Of a stretch of 19,173 nt of DNA, positions 1 through 6,563 are shown piece by piece. Position 1 is the stretch's first letter. Each line of letters begins with the position of its first letter. The stretch is from the NCBI GenBank assembly GCA_004554395.1, contig SFMP01000131.1, positions 1 to 19,173 of the forward strand. Direction: 5' to 3'. The position numbers and the translations under genes were made by a program. Source of the stretch: Myxococcales bacterium. Lineage in GTDB: Bacteria > Myxococcota_A > Bradymonadia > UBA4248. The notes beneath the pieces are model-generated. The model was given only the letters and a program-made list of their open reading frames with translations. It ran no database searches and had not been told where the DNA came from.

Positions 1-3
1 AAT

Positions 4-32
4 AAAAAAGCGCGATCCAAAATGAATCGCGC
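4..32 (-). terminator. Rho-independent terminator of the amidase gene
   Basis: On the minus strand a 7-bp perfect stem (GCGCGAT / ATCGCGC, positions 32-26 and 16-10) with a 9-nt loop is followed directly by six T (9-4). It begins about 38 nt after the amidase stop codon. There is no T run on the plus-strand side, so it works in one direction only. Confidence 0.9.
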
Positions 33-69
33 CGATGCGGATTGAGAACATCACGACGATGTTTCTGCA

Positions 70-2001
70 CTATTTACGCTGGAAGCATTTGAACCCAGAG
101 CGCCCGTTATTCGTCGTGTTGTATTCGTAGTAGTCACTACAGCTCGAAGCGCCATTGCCAACGGTGATGGCTGTATGCCCGTAGATTTGACCGAGTCGCG
201 TCGCCGTTCTCTCCCACGTCAAGATGATGCCGGGGTATTGTAGCGCCGTACCAAGACCGACGTTGAGTTGCTCGAACATGCTACGCGGCAAATTATCGTC
301 GATTTGGTTTCCATTGCCGCCAACAAAGATGCCATACGTTCTTTGGATAGCACGGCTAACGCCCGTCGCACACCATCCCGTCGTTCCCATTTCTCTAGCC
401 ACTTGGATGGCATTATTGGCCAATTTTCTGTCGCCGCGGATTCTGCCATTGCCGCCACCGCCGCCCGAGCCTTTCTTGACGAATTGCGACGAAACCCAAC
501 CCGTGCCAGAGCCGTACTTAATCTTGTACCAGCCGTTCGATTGACCGACGATCGTCACGCTCGCGCCTTCGGCTAATCCGCCGATGCGGCTATGGCCAGT
601 GCCCGCGCCCGAACGCACGTTGACACCTGCACCACCCGTGCCCGAGACGTAACCCGCCGTCGATGTACTACCACCGCTCGACGATCCACCGCTCGATGAA
701 CCGCCCGACGATCCGCCCGAGCCTTTCTTGACGAATTGCGACGAAACCCAGCCCGTGCCAGAGCCGTATTTGATTTGATACCAGCCATTCGATTGACCGA
801 CGATCGTCACGCTCGCGCCTTCGCCGAGCCCGCCGATGCGACCATAGCCCGTACCCGCGCCCGAACGCACGTTGAGGCCAGACCCACCCGTGCCCGAGAC
901 TTTGCCCGTCGATGTACCGCCGCTCGATGAACCGCCCGACGATCCACCACTCGTCTTCTTGACGTAATCGCCGCAAACCCAGCCCGTGCCAGAGCCGTAT
1001 TTGATTTGACACCAACCGCCCGATTGACCGACGATCGTCACGCTCGCGCCTTCGGCTAATCCACCGATGCGACCATATCGCGTGCCAGCGCCCGAACGCA
1101 CGTTGACACCAGCGCCACCCGTGCCCGAAATCCGGCCTGCCGAACCACCACTCGACGACGGCGATGACGGTTTACTCTGCGCAGGTGCTTTGGCGGGCGA
1201 CGACTGCCCAACCGACAAATAATCGCCACAAACCCAACCCGTGCCAGACCCATAACTGACCTTATACCAGCCATTGCTCTTGGCTTTAACCGCAACGCTA
1301 TTGCCACGCTTGAGCGAACCGATGACGGAATTCGACGTCCCCGGGCCGCTGCGAACGTTGAGGACATCACACGTCACCGTGCCCGTTCCCGATGCCGGCT
1401 CTTCTTTGACCGTCGTCGTCGTTCCACCCGATCCGCTCGATGTGCCGCCAGCCGTCCCCGGCCCCTCGACCGTCAGTTTGCCCGCCAACGCCTCGTTGAC
1501 GAGTTTGCGGAACGCACCCATGTTCGTGCGGTGCGGACAATTCTTGCTCGCAAAATCGCGATGCGCCAAAACGTTGCTCGTGCTCCAACCATACGTTTGG
1601 CACAGCTTCGCAACGACAGCCGCCGCGCGGCGCTCTGCCTTCGCAAACACGTTCGCATCGTTGCTCGTGCTACGCGCAATTTCAATGCCGATGTGCTTGC
1701 GATTGCCCTGACCATTGCCGTCTCCCGCATGCCAACCATTGCGATCAAACGGCAAACCCTGAATCGCCTGATTCTCATCAACTGCCAAGTGATACGAAAC
1801 TTGGTAATTGTTCGAATTCATGTAGTTGATTTCGTTCGTCGCAGGCGCGCTGTTCGCCGTGTTGTGCATACAAATGCCTATCGGCGTCATCTTGTTCGGG
1901 CATTTCGTCGACCATTTCGAACTCGGGCAAATGTTTTGTGACCAACCGCCAGGCATTATCGCCTTGCTGCTCGATTTGACTTGTGCTTTTGTTTCTGCCA
2001 T
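70..2001 (-). CDS. Peptidoglycan hydrolase: Amidase_2 domain, four SH3b domains, C-terminal CHAP-like domain
   Basis: Predicted N-acetylmuramoyl-L-alanine amidase of 643 aa. Residues about 15-175 form an Amidase_2/PGRP-type zinc amidase: His46 (MHNTAN), His147 (AHRDF) and Cys155 (KNCPH) fit the three zinc ligands, and Glu107 sits in IGIEI. Four bacterial SH3 domains follow at about 206-264, 290-348, 367-426 and 450-510, each with an NVRSGxGT start and a GSGTGWV end, joined by Ser/Gly linkers; such domains usually bind cell-wall peptides. Residues about 522-643 look like a CHAP/NlpC-type cysteine hydrolase with Cys544 (GWCATGV) and His609 (YGHTAITVGNG), so two cleavage activities are likely. 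The start is fixed by AAGGAGA 8 nt upstream. The N-terminus is hydrophilic with no recognisable signal peptide, which is unusual for a wall hydrolase and resembles phage endolysins. No phage genes are visible nearby. The gene is monocistronic, with its own promoter and terminator. Confidence 0.9.
   Translation of the reverse strand: MAETKAQVKSSSKAIMPGGWSQNICPSSKWSTKCPNKMTPIGICMHNTANSAPATNEINYMNSNNYQVSYHLAVDENQAIQGLPFDRNGWHAGDGNGQGNRKHIGIEIARSTSNDANVFAKAERRAAAVVAKLCQTYGWSTSNVLAHRDFASKNCPHRTNMGAFRKLVNEALAGKLTVEGPGTAGGTSSGSGGTTTTVKEEPASGTGTVTCDVLNVRSGPGTSNSVIGSLKRGNSVAVKAKSNGWYKVSYGSGTGWVCGDYLSVGQSSPAKAPAQSKPSSPSSSGGSAGRISGTGGAGVNVRSGAGTRYGRIGGLAEGASVTIVGQSGGWCQIKYGSGTGWVCGDYVKKTSGGSSGGSSSGGTSTGKVSGTGGSGLNVRSGAGTGYGRIGGLGEGASVTIVGQSNGWYQIKYGSGTGWVSSQFVKKGSGGSSGGSSSGGSSSGGSTSTAGYVSGTGGAGVNVRSGAGTGHSRIGGLAEGASVTIVGQSNGWYKIKYGSGTGWVSSQFVKKGSGGGGGNGRIRGDRKLANNAIQVAREMGTTGWCATGVSRAIQRTYGIFVGGNGNQIDDNLPRSMFEQLNVGLGTALQYPGIILTWERTATRLGQIYGHTAITVGNGASSCSDYYEYNTTNNGRSGFKCFQRK
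472..1134 (-). repeat. Tandem near-identical SH3b-coding units
   Basis: SH3b domains 2, 3 and 4 of the amidase are nearly identical in protein and largely in DNA. The segments starting at 469 and 721 match closely with a 252-bp (84-codon) period; the unit at about 960-1134 is more diverged and its spacing is 77 codons. The first SH3b domain, at 1212-1386, is clearly older. This indicates recent internal duplication by recombination. Confidence 0.85.
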
Positions 2002-2060
2002 GTCGTGTCTCCTTATCGTGAGCGTTCGTGAATTAACCTTACATCCACTACCACGACTCT

Positions 2061-2090
2061 AGTATAAGGTGACACGAAAATGCGTGTCAA
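2061..2090 (-). promoter_or_regulatory. Sigma70-type promoter of the amidase gene
   Basis: Minus-strand -35 TTGACA (2090-2085, full consensus) and -10 TATACT (2066-2061, 5 of 6) are separated by 18 nt. The expected start of transcription near 2054 gives a leader of about 52 nt carrying the AAGGAGA ribosome site. The promoter lies just after the cysE stop codon, so the amidase can be expressed independently of cysE. Confidence 0.75.
2070..2089. promoter_or_regulatory. Palindrome over the amidase -35 region, possible operator
   Basis: A perfect 7-bp inverted repeat TGACACG-N6-CGTGTCA covers most of the -35 box and part of the spacer. A dyad in this place suits binding of a dimeric repressor that blocks RNA polymerase. 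It is not followed by a T run on the minus strand, which argues against a minus-strand terminator. The binding protein is unknown, and a role as the tail end of cysE transcript folding is not excluded. Confidence 0.5.
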
Positions 2091-2108
2091 AGAAATTAAC
2101 AAAAATTA

Positions 2109-3032
2109 TCAATTCTTTGCAGGCGATGGCGTACCCATCGACTTAAAGCGCAATTCAGGCGGCACATAGAGCACTTTCGTATCGGGCGCCACAGAATGCG
2201 TCAACCACACATTCGCCCCAATCACACTCCGCGCTCCTACGACCGTCTCGCCCCCCAAAATACTCGCTCCCGAATATATCGTCACATCGTCTTCGAGCGT
2301 CGGATGCCGCTTCACCCCCATGCTCGAATCGGGATTGGGAATGCTGAGCGCACCAAGCGTTACCCCTTGATACAACTTTACATTATTGCCAATCACGCTC
2401 GTCTCGCCGATGACAACCCCCGTGCCGTGGTCGATAAAAAATCCCTGCCCAATCCGCGCCCCCGGGTGAATGTCGATCCCCGTCCGATTATGCGCAAATT
2501 CGCTCATCATACGCGGCAAAATCGGCACCCCCGCCTGGAACAAGATGTGCGCCATTCGGTGAATCGCCAACGCACGAAACCCCGGATAACTCAATATAAT
2601 CTCGGCATAATACTTCGCCGCCGGGTCGCCCATATAAGCCGCATGCAAATCGGTGCGCAAAACGTCGCGCATCGTCGGCAACTTCTCAAAAAACGCATAC
2701 GCCAGCCCCTCGGCCTGCTCCTCGACGGGCAAATCCGTCGACTCGAGACGCATCCGGCAATTCTCACACGTCTGCGCATAACGCAACGAAATCGCTATCA
2801 ACCGCACCATGTCTTGATATGCCTCGCTCATGCGATTGCCCACGGCATAAATCATCCCGTCGCTGTTTCTCACGCAATCCGTCAACCCTGGGTAGAGCAG
2901 ACTCTCAAGGCGATGCGTCAAGTCGGTCACACACGATTTCGACGGCAACGGCGCCGCCTGCATATTCGTCAAATCTGCATTCCGCGCATACGACTGGAGC
3001 ATGCTTTGTATTAACGAATCAATCTTTTTCAT
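2109..3032 (-). CDS. cysE: Serine O-acetyltransferase
   Basis: Transfers acetyl from acetyl-CoA to L-serine, giving O-acetylserine for cysteine synthesis in the cytoplasm. The 307-aa protein has an N-terminal helical region (1-150) and a left-handed beta-helix of hexapeptide repeats (about 184-285, for example HPGARIGQGFFIDHGTGVVIGET). Asp136 (GDPAA), His162 (RMAHILF) and His202 (DHGTG) match conserved active-site residues of E. coli CysE. It is longer than the usual E. coli form (about 273 aa), as in the SATs with an extended N-terminal segment. I chose Met at 3032 because AAGGA lies about 10 nt upstream; an upstream in-frame ATG at 3119 would add 29 residues encoded in repeat-like DNA with no ribosome site. 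No cysK is in the window. Confidence 0.93.
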   Translation of the reverse strand: MKKIDSLIQSMLQSYARNADLTNMQAAPLPSKSCVTDLTHRLESLLYPGLTDCVRNSDGMIYAVGNRMSEAYQDMVRLIAISLRYAQTCENCRMRLESTDLPVEEQAEGLAYAFFEKLPTMRDVLRTDLHAAYMGDPAAKYYAEIILSYPGFRALAIHRMAHILFQAGVPILPRMMSEFAHNRTGIDIHPGARIGQGFFIDHGTGVVIGETSVIGNNVKLYQGVTLGALSIPNPDSSMGVKRHPTLEDDVTIYSGASILGGETVVGARSVIGANVWLTHSVAPDTKVLYVPPELRFKSMGTPSPAKN

Positions 3033-3115
3033 ATTTTTACATTCCTTTATATATTTGTAGAAGTTTTCAATCAACACTAGCCAATCGCCCCGCCCCCGCC
3101 GCAAAACCACGCCTC

Positions 3116-3191
3116 GCACTGCTACGAACGAATCAAACAGCCCAACGACGCCATACTCGGCACTGCTACGAACGAATCAAACGACGCCATA
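3116..3191. repeat. Imperfect direct repeat upstream of cysE
   Basis: A 23-bp sequence starting GCACTGCTACGAACG is present at 3116-3138 and again at 3160-3182, a 44-bp offset. The similarity continues into CGACGCCATA (3146-3155 and 3182-3191), but the first copy carries 7 extra bases in between. It lies 84-160 bp upstream of the cysE start codon. It could be a remnant of slippage or a pair of protein sites; no function can be assigned. Confidence 0.7.
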
Positions 3192-3206
3192 GATCTTTTT
3201 TAGGTT

Positions 3207-3420
3207 GGGTGGGGGAAGTCTCCCCCTACGCGCCTCTCTTGCACGCACTTCGGTTCATGCACAATACCCATGAATAAAATTCGATACTCCAATAAAACAA
3301 CCTCATAAAAGTGCGTGCCGCGACGGCGCTACCCCCTCGACGTACCCCCACTGGTTGCGCCGCTAAAGCTGGCGCAACCGCCCCCTTACGCAGGGGGCAA
3401 TCCGTGGCGCGAAGCGCCAC
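3207..3420 (-). repeat. Hairpin-rich intergenic element, copy A
   Basis: Read on the minus strand, the element holds three GC-rich hairpins (3420-3404, 7-bp stem with GAA loop; 3398-3380, 6-bp stem; 3379-3353, 9-bp stem). Then come box 2 GAGGGGGTAGCG (3338-3327), a 10-bp inverted repeat AAGTGCGTGC-type stem (3318-3309 with 3250-3241) around 58 nt of AT-rich DNA, and box 1 (3234-3207). Box 1 starts GGCGCGTAGGGGGA and contains its own 6-bp hairpin. Boxes 1 and 2 recur in the same order at 9591-9664 on the plus strand. No convincing protein is encoded here. The rest of the 640-bp gap between exbD and cysE shows nothing else I can name. Confidence 0.7.
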
Positions 3421-3477
3421 ATCTACCCCAGAGCACAGCAAAACCGCTTTACCATGCAATCTAGCAGTCTGCATCTA

Positions 3478-3675
3478 TTATGGCATAAATCGACGTATCC
3501 GATCAGAAATCTTTAGCTTTGTGTCGTCGTACACACGCAGGGCTACCGCATTTACTTTTTCCGTTGAAACATCATGGTGATGAATACAATAAACTACAAT
3601 GGCTTCCGAAGTGTATTGAAATCGGTGACGAATAACAACAGCGCACCAATTGTGCGCGATTTGTACCGATGTCAT
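3478..3675 (-). CDS. Possible small protein coupled to exbD
   Basis: A 65-aa reading frame whose ATG overlaps the stop of the exbD-like gene as ATGA (3675-3672), an arrangement typical of translational coupling. The sequence is not low-complexity and has alternating hydrophobic stretches (AVVIRHRF, AIVVYCIHHH), but I recognise no family, signal peptide or clear membrane helix. A 6-bp hairpin that might serve as the exbD terminator lies inside it, so gene and terminator readings compete. It may be chance. Confidence 0.3.
   Translation of the reverse strand: MTSVQIAHNWCAVVIRHRFQYTSEAIVVYCIHHHDVSTEKVNAVALRVYDDTKLKISDRIRRFMP
3641..3657 (-). terminator. Weak hairpin downstream of exbD
   Basis: GCGCAC / GTGCGC, a 6-bp perfect stem with 5-nt loop, begins 15 nt after the exbD-like stop and is followed on the minus strand by the T-rich TGTTGTTATT. 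The T run is broken, so this is at best a weak intrinsic terminator of the operon. It conflicts with the possible 65-aa gene. Confidence 0.3.
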
Positions 3676-4118
3676 GGCGTGGAATGCGCATTTTCAAATT
3701 CAATGACGAGCTGAACATGGTTAATGCCAAGCCCTTTGACGATGTCGAGGGCTCGAACGATATCGCCATGCCTGGCGCGTTTGTCGGCTCGAATATTGAC
3801 CGATAACTCGGGATGCGCCACATACGATTCCGAAAGATACAGCTTCAGCGATTCATCGGTCTGTGCAACGGCGCTTTCGCCGTGATACATGCGCCCGTTT
3901 TCGTCGATCGTGATTTGCACCGAAGCCTTGGGCGTCGGATCGGCATGCGTCGACGATTGTGCCAACTCTATTTCGATGATCGCTTCTTCGACGCGCGACT
4001 TGTCTTGCGAAAACGTCATCGTCAAGAGCAAGAAGACGAGCAATAGAAAGACGACATCGATGAGCGGGGTAATATCGAGCGATGGCGTATATCGGATTTT
4101 GGCGCGTCCAAATTGCAT
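3672..4118 (-). CDS. ExbD/TolR-family biopolymer transport protein
   Basis: A 148-aa inner-membrane protein with a short cytoplasmic N-terminus, one membrane helix (about 17-36) and a periplasmic domain. The motif LDITPLIDVVFLLL carries Asp21, the conserved proton-pathway aspartate of ExbD/TolR/MotB stators. Length fits the family (about 135-150). With its partner encoded directly upstream it should form a proton-driven motor that energises outer-membrane uptake (ExbD-TonB) or envelope constriction (TolR-TolA). No TonB, TolA, TolB or Pal gene is visible here, so the choice between systems is open. A weak purine-rich stretch (AGAGACCG) precedes the ATG. A stable hairpin lies between exbB and this gene. 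Confidence 0.9.
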   Translation of the reverse strand: MQFGRAKIRYTPSLDITPLIDVVFLLLVFLLLTMTFSQDKSRVEEAIIEIELAQSSTHADPTPKASVQITIDENGRMYHGESAVAQTDESLKLYLSESYVAHPELSVNIRADKRARHGDIVRALDIVKGLGINHVQLVIEFENAHSTP

Positions 4119-4140
4119 GTTCGGTCTCTATATCTCGATG

Positions 4141-4173
4141 AAAAAGAAAGTTACAACGAATAAATCGTTGTAA
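4141..4173 (-). terminator. Terminator-like hairpin between exbB and exbD
   Basis: The minus strand has a perfect 9-bp stem TTACAACGA / TCGTTGTAA (4173-4165 and 4159-4151) with a 5-nt loop, followed by CTTTCTTTTT (4150-4141). The stem is AT-rich and the T run is interrupted, so partial termination or mRNA 3'-end protection is more likely than a full stop. It begins 79 nt after the exbB-like stop, in a 133-nt gap. Confidence 0.55.
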
Positions 4174-4251
4174 TATTTGTTAATGCGATATTTTCGTTGT
4201 ATTTTATTGACGATCTAGATCAATACATTCCATTCGATACATATTGCGAAA

Positions 4252-5013
4252 TCACTTCGATGCTTCATCGTTGGGTAGATTGGCATTGCGGGGCGAATCG
4301 GCGGCTTGAGTCGATGCATTGGCGACATCGATTGCCGCTTGTGGGGTAGGGGTGGGCGCCTGAGCGAGTGCGTTTTTGGGCGGTGGAGCTAACAAATCGA
4401 CGATGCGCGTTGCAGAAGTTTCGAGCTCGATCATGAAATCGTCGATCTTGGCACACAATGCCCGGTGCATGATGAATGCCGGAATGGCGACGCAAAGCCC
4501 CGCCGCAGTCGTCAAGAGCGCCTCCCAAATGCCCCCGGCGAGCATGCCTTGATTCGACGTCATACCAGCGGCGTATTCGTCGGCCATTTGGCTAAAGATA
4601 GTGATCATCCCCGTGACCGTGCCCAAGAGCCCGAGCAATGGCGATAACGTCGAAATGGCGCCGATCGACGGCACTCGGCGGTTGAGATAGACCTCGGCGA
4701 CATGCCCCTCGTCGCCAACTGCCGAAATGAGATCGTCGCGCGCAATGTCGCGTTTGGTGAGCGCCGTGCGGGCAATGCGAGCCATGCAACCGCGATGTTC
4801 GTCGCAAAGCGTAAAGGCGCGCTCGAATTGCCCGAGTTTAATCGCTTCGATCAACGGTTCGATGAGGCGCTGCGATCGCGTTCGCTCATGGCGAAAGACG
4901 ATGAGGCGCTCGATAAAAAGCACGATCGCCACGATCGAACTCGCGATGATAAATATCATGACGACGCCGCCTTTGGCCAAAAACTCATAGGCGGAGACGA
5001 TGGAGTCGTACAT
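4252..5013 (-). CDS. MotA/TolQ/ExbB-family proton channel
   Basis: A 253-aa inner-membrane subunit of an ExbBD/TolQR motor. Three membrane helices are visible: about 17-40, 120-140 (STLSPLLGLLGTVTGMITIF, with the family LGLLGTVTGM motif) and 162-184 (EALLTTAAGLCVAIPAF, with GLxVAIPA). The region between helices 1 and 2 forms the usual large cytoplasmic part. The C-terminal 45 residues are an Ala/Pro/Asn-rich tail longer than in E. coli ExbB. The ribosome site AAGGACC lies 8 nt before the ATG. It is 72 nt downstream of the small membrane protein and 133 nt upstream of the ExbD-like gene. The AT-rich 72-nt gap contains a TATAAA that might be a weak internal promoter, but no good -35 goes with it. 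Confidence 0.92.
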   Translation of the reverse strand: MYDSIVSAYEFLAKGGVVMIFIIASSIVAIVLFIERLIVFRHERTRSQRLIEPLIEAIKLGQFERAFTLCDEHRGCMARIARTALTKRDIARDDLISAVGDEGHVAEVYLNRRVPSIGAISTLSPLLGLLGTVTGMITIFSQMADEYAAGMTSNQGMLAGGIWEALLTTAAGLCVAIPAFIMHRALCAKIDDFMIELETSATRIVDLLAPPPKNALAQAPTPTPQAAIDVANASTQAADSPRNANLPNDEASK

Positions 5014-5085
5014 CGTGATTGGTCCTTATAGGGAGATGAAAAAAATGGAGAAAAATTCTACGATTTATACTGTAAGTTGTTGTTT

Positions 5086-5574
5086 TTATTGAACTTTATT
5101 TGAGTCGTTAGTTTTTGCATCTTCGTCATGGATCGGTGGATTTGAACCATGAGCATTTGCGCTGTCGCCAGAAATCGTTTGCTTATCGACAGTTTGATTT
5201 GCGTCGTGAGTTTTGAATACGCCATTGCGCTTGACGACGTGAGCGGCTAGTGCATAGGTCATCGATCGTTCGGAGACGAACCGATAAAATACCTCGGGCG
5301 TTTGGCTCGGTGGCGTATCGGTTTCGATGCGCCCGACGGCCTCTTGCAGGAGTTTTTTTTGTCGCCAACGCAAATAGGCACTGGCGATGAGCCACGACAT
5401 GAGCATGACGCCAATCGATTGGATGAGCGCAAAAGACGTCCATCCGACGAGGCGAAAGATGGCGACAGCCGCCACGGCGACGACGATGACGACCATCGCC
5501 GAAATGGCAATCGTATAACGCGATAGCTCGGCTTCGAGCCAAGATGCGACAGATTCGAAATCATCGTTGTTCAT
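5086..5574 (-). CDS. Small two-helix membrane protein of unknown function
   Basis: A 162-aa protein I do not recognise. It has two hydrophobic helices, about 20-41 (Val/Ala-rich) and 44-67, followed by a basic stretch (RWRQKK) and a hydrophilic Asn/Asp-rich C-terminal half, suggesting a hairpin in the inner membrane with both ends in the cytoplasm. Its ATG overlaps the stop of the GHMP kinase gene as ATGA (5574-5571), so translation of the two is probably coupled. A much longer in-frame reading upstream is very Arg-rich and lies over the kinase gene, so it is an overlap artefact. Being just upstream of the ExbB/ExbD pair, it may be an accessory of that motor; this is inference. Confidence 0.75.
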   Translation of the reverse strand: MNNDDFESVASWLEAELSRYTIAISAMVVIVVAVAAVAIFRLVGWTSFALIQSIGVMLMSWLIASAYLRWRQKKLLQEAVGRIETDTPPSQTPEVFYRFVSERSMTYALAAHVVKRNGVFKTHDANQTVDKQTISGDSANAHGSNPPIHDEDAKTNDSNKVQ

Positions 5575-6524
5575 GGGTAATCGCGCTCGGGTGCAATGGC
5601 AAAGGGTAGCCGTGAAATGGCGTGCAGTGCGAGTTTTTGGGCGAAATCGTCGATATTTGCGGGCGTTTCGGCAAAGGCAATGATGAGATCGCCACCGCCG
5701 GCACCAGCCGTTTTGACGACGGCCCCCGATTCTCGCGCCAATCGTTCGACGATATCGAAATCGCTTGGAATGACGGGCATATCGATGCATTCGCCCCACG
5801 ATCGGAGTAACGCCAAAAGTCGCGGGATTGTTTCGATAAATCGACGCTTTGATGCTTGCTCGATATCGGCATACATTTCTTCGTAGAGATCGGCCATTTG
5901 AGCGAGTATTTTTTTCGGCTCGCGATCGCACCTGACGCGCTCGGCGGCGCGGATAAAGGGCAGAGTCGCGGCTCGTCGATGCATCGTAAATATGCCCATG
6001 GGGGGCAAGTGATGCGGAGCGAGCCGCGACACCTCAATAGCTGTATCGCAATTCTTTGCGCCGACGACGCCGCCGAGCGCCGATGCGGCGATATCGATCC
6101 CAGATCCGAGGCCATTTTGTAGCGCGCGATGCGCCTCAATGGCTTGTATCAATAGTTTATCGGGGGGAGCACAGTGCGATAGGGCGGCGCATGCGCGCGC
6201 ATGGGCTTGAACCGCCGCCACGACCGACGCCGCACTCGAACCTATGCCGTATTTATTGTTCAAATCGTCGAAAAACAACCGATCATCGGCGTCGATTTGC
6301 GCCACAAGACTCGGGCGAAGCCAATTCGCTAGAATGTCTTTAGCATCGAATAAATTTTTTGGATCTGGCGAATGTTCACCCGATAAATGCGCATGATTGA
6401 GGTGCAATTCGAATTTGGCATCGAGCGCGACGGCGACGCCACGGGCGCCATACATGACGGCGTATTCGCCAAAAATAAGGGCTTTGGCATAACCAAAGCC
6501 CGAAACAGAGAGGTTTGTATCCAT
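5571..6524 (-). CDS. GHMP kinase, mevalonate or phosphomevalonate kinase type
   Basis: A 317-aa cytoplasmic small-molecule kinase. The three GHMP motifs are present: motif 1 FGEYAVMYGA (18-27), the ATP loop GIGSSAAS (93-100) and the C-terminal TAGAGGGDL (272-280). Asp144 in NGLGSGIDIAAS is the likely catalytic aspartate. GEYAVMYG resembles mevalonate kinase, whereas SGIDIAAS...GG and AGAGGGD look more like phosphomevalonate kinase, so the step in isoprenoid synthesis is not settled. No other mevalonate-pathway gene is in the window. The usual PGK before motif 1 is replaced by GYAK. No clear ribosome site precedes the ATG, which lies 39 nt after the upstream lipoprotein gene. The stop overlaps the next start (ATGA). 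Confidence 0.85.
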   Translation of the reverse strand: MDTNLSVSGFGYAKALIFGEYAVMYGARGVAVALDAKFELHLNHAHLSGEHSPDPKNLFDAKDILANWLRPSLVAQIDADDRLFFDDLNNKYGIGSSAASVVAAVQAHARACAALSHCAPPDKLLIQAIEAHRALQNGLGSGIDIAASALGGVVGAKNCDTAIEVSRLAPHHLPPMGIFTMHRRAATLPFIRAAERVRCDREPKKILAQMADLYEEMYADIEQASKRRFIETIPRLLALLRSWGECIDMPVIPSDFDIVERLARESGAVVKTAGAGGGDLIIAFAETPANIDDFAQKLALHAISRLPFAIAPERDYP

Positions 6525-6563
6525 CCAAATACGGCTACCGATTACGAGTTAATGCCCACCGAG

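Noticed and set aside
3046..3074. TTGATT-17 nt-TATAAA upstream of cysE, promoter-like
   Set aside because: Transcription would start about 7 nt before the ATG and exclude the AAGGA ribosome site, so it is unlikely to be the working promoter.
3353..3420. Hairpins as integron attC site, retron or tRNA remnant
   Set aside because: No integrase, reverse transcriptase or cassette structure nearby, and no cloverleaf or conserved tRNA bases.
4872..4879. GCGATCGC, a HIP1-like octamer (also at 5922 and 15641)
   Set aside because: Three copies in 19 kb fit the strong CGA/TCG-rich codon use of this DNA. No sign of cyanobacterial genes.
5575..5931. N-terminal extension of the small membrane protein
   Set aside because: Extremely Arg-rich, overlaps the GHMP kinase gene in another frame, and the ATGA-coupled start at 5574 is clearly better.
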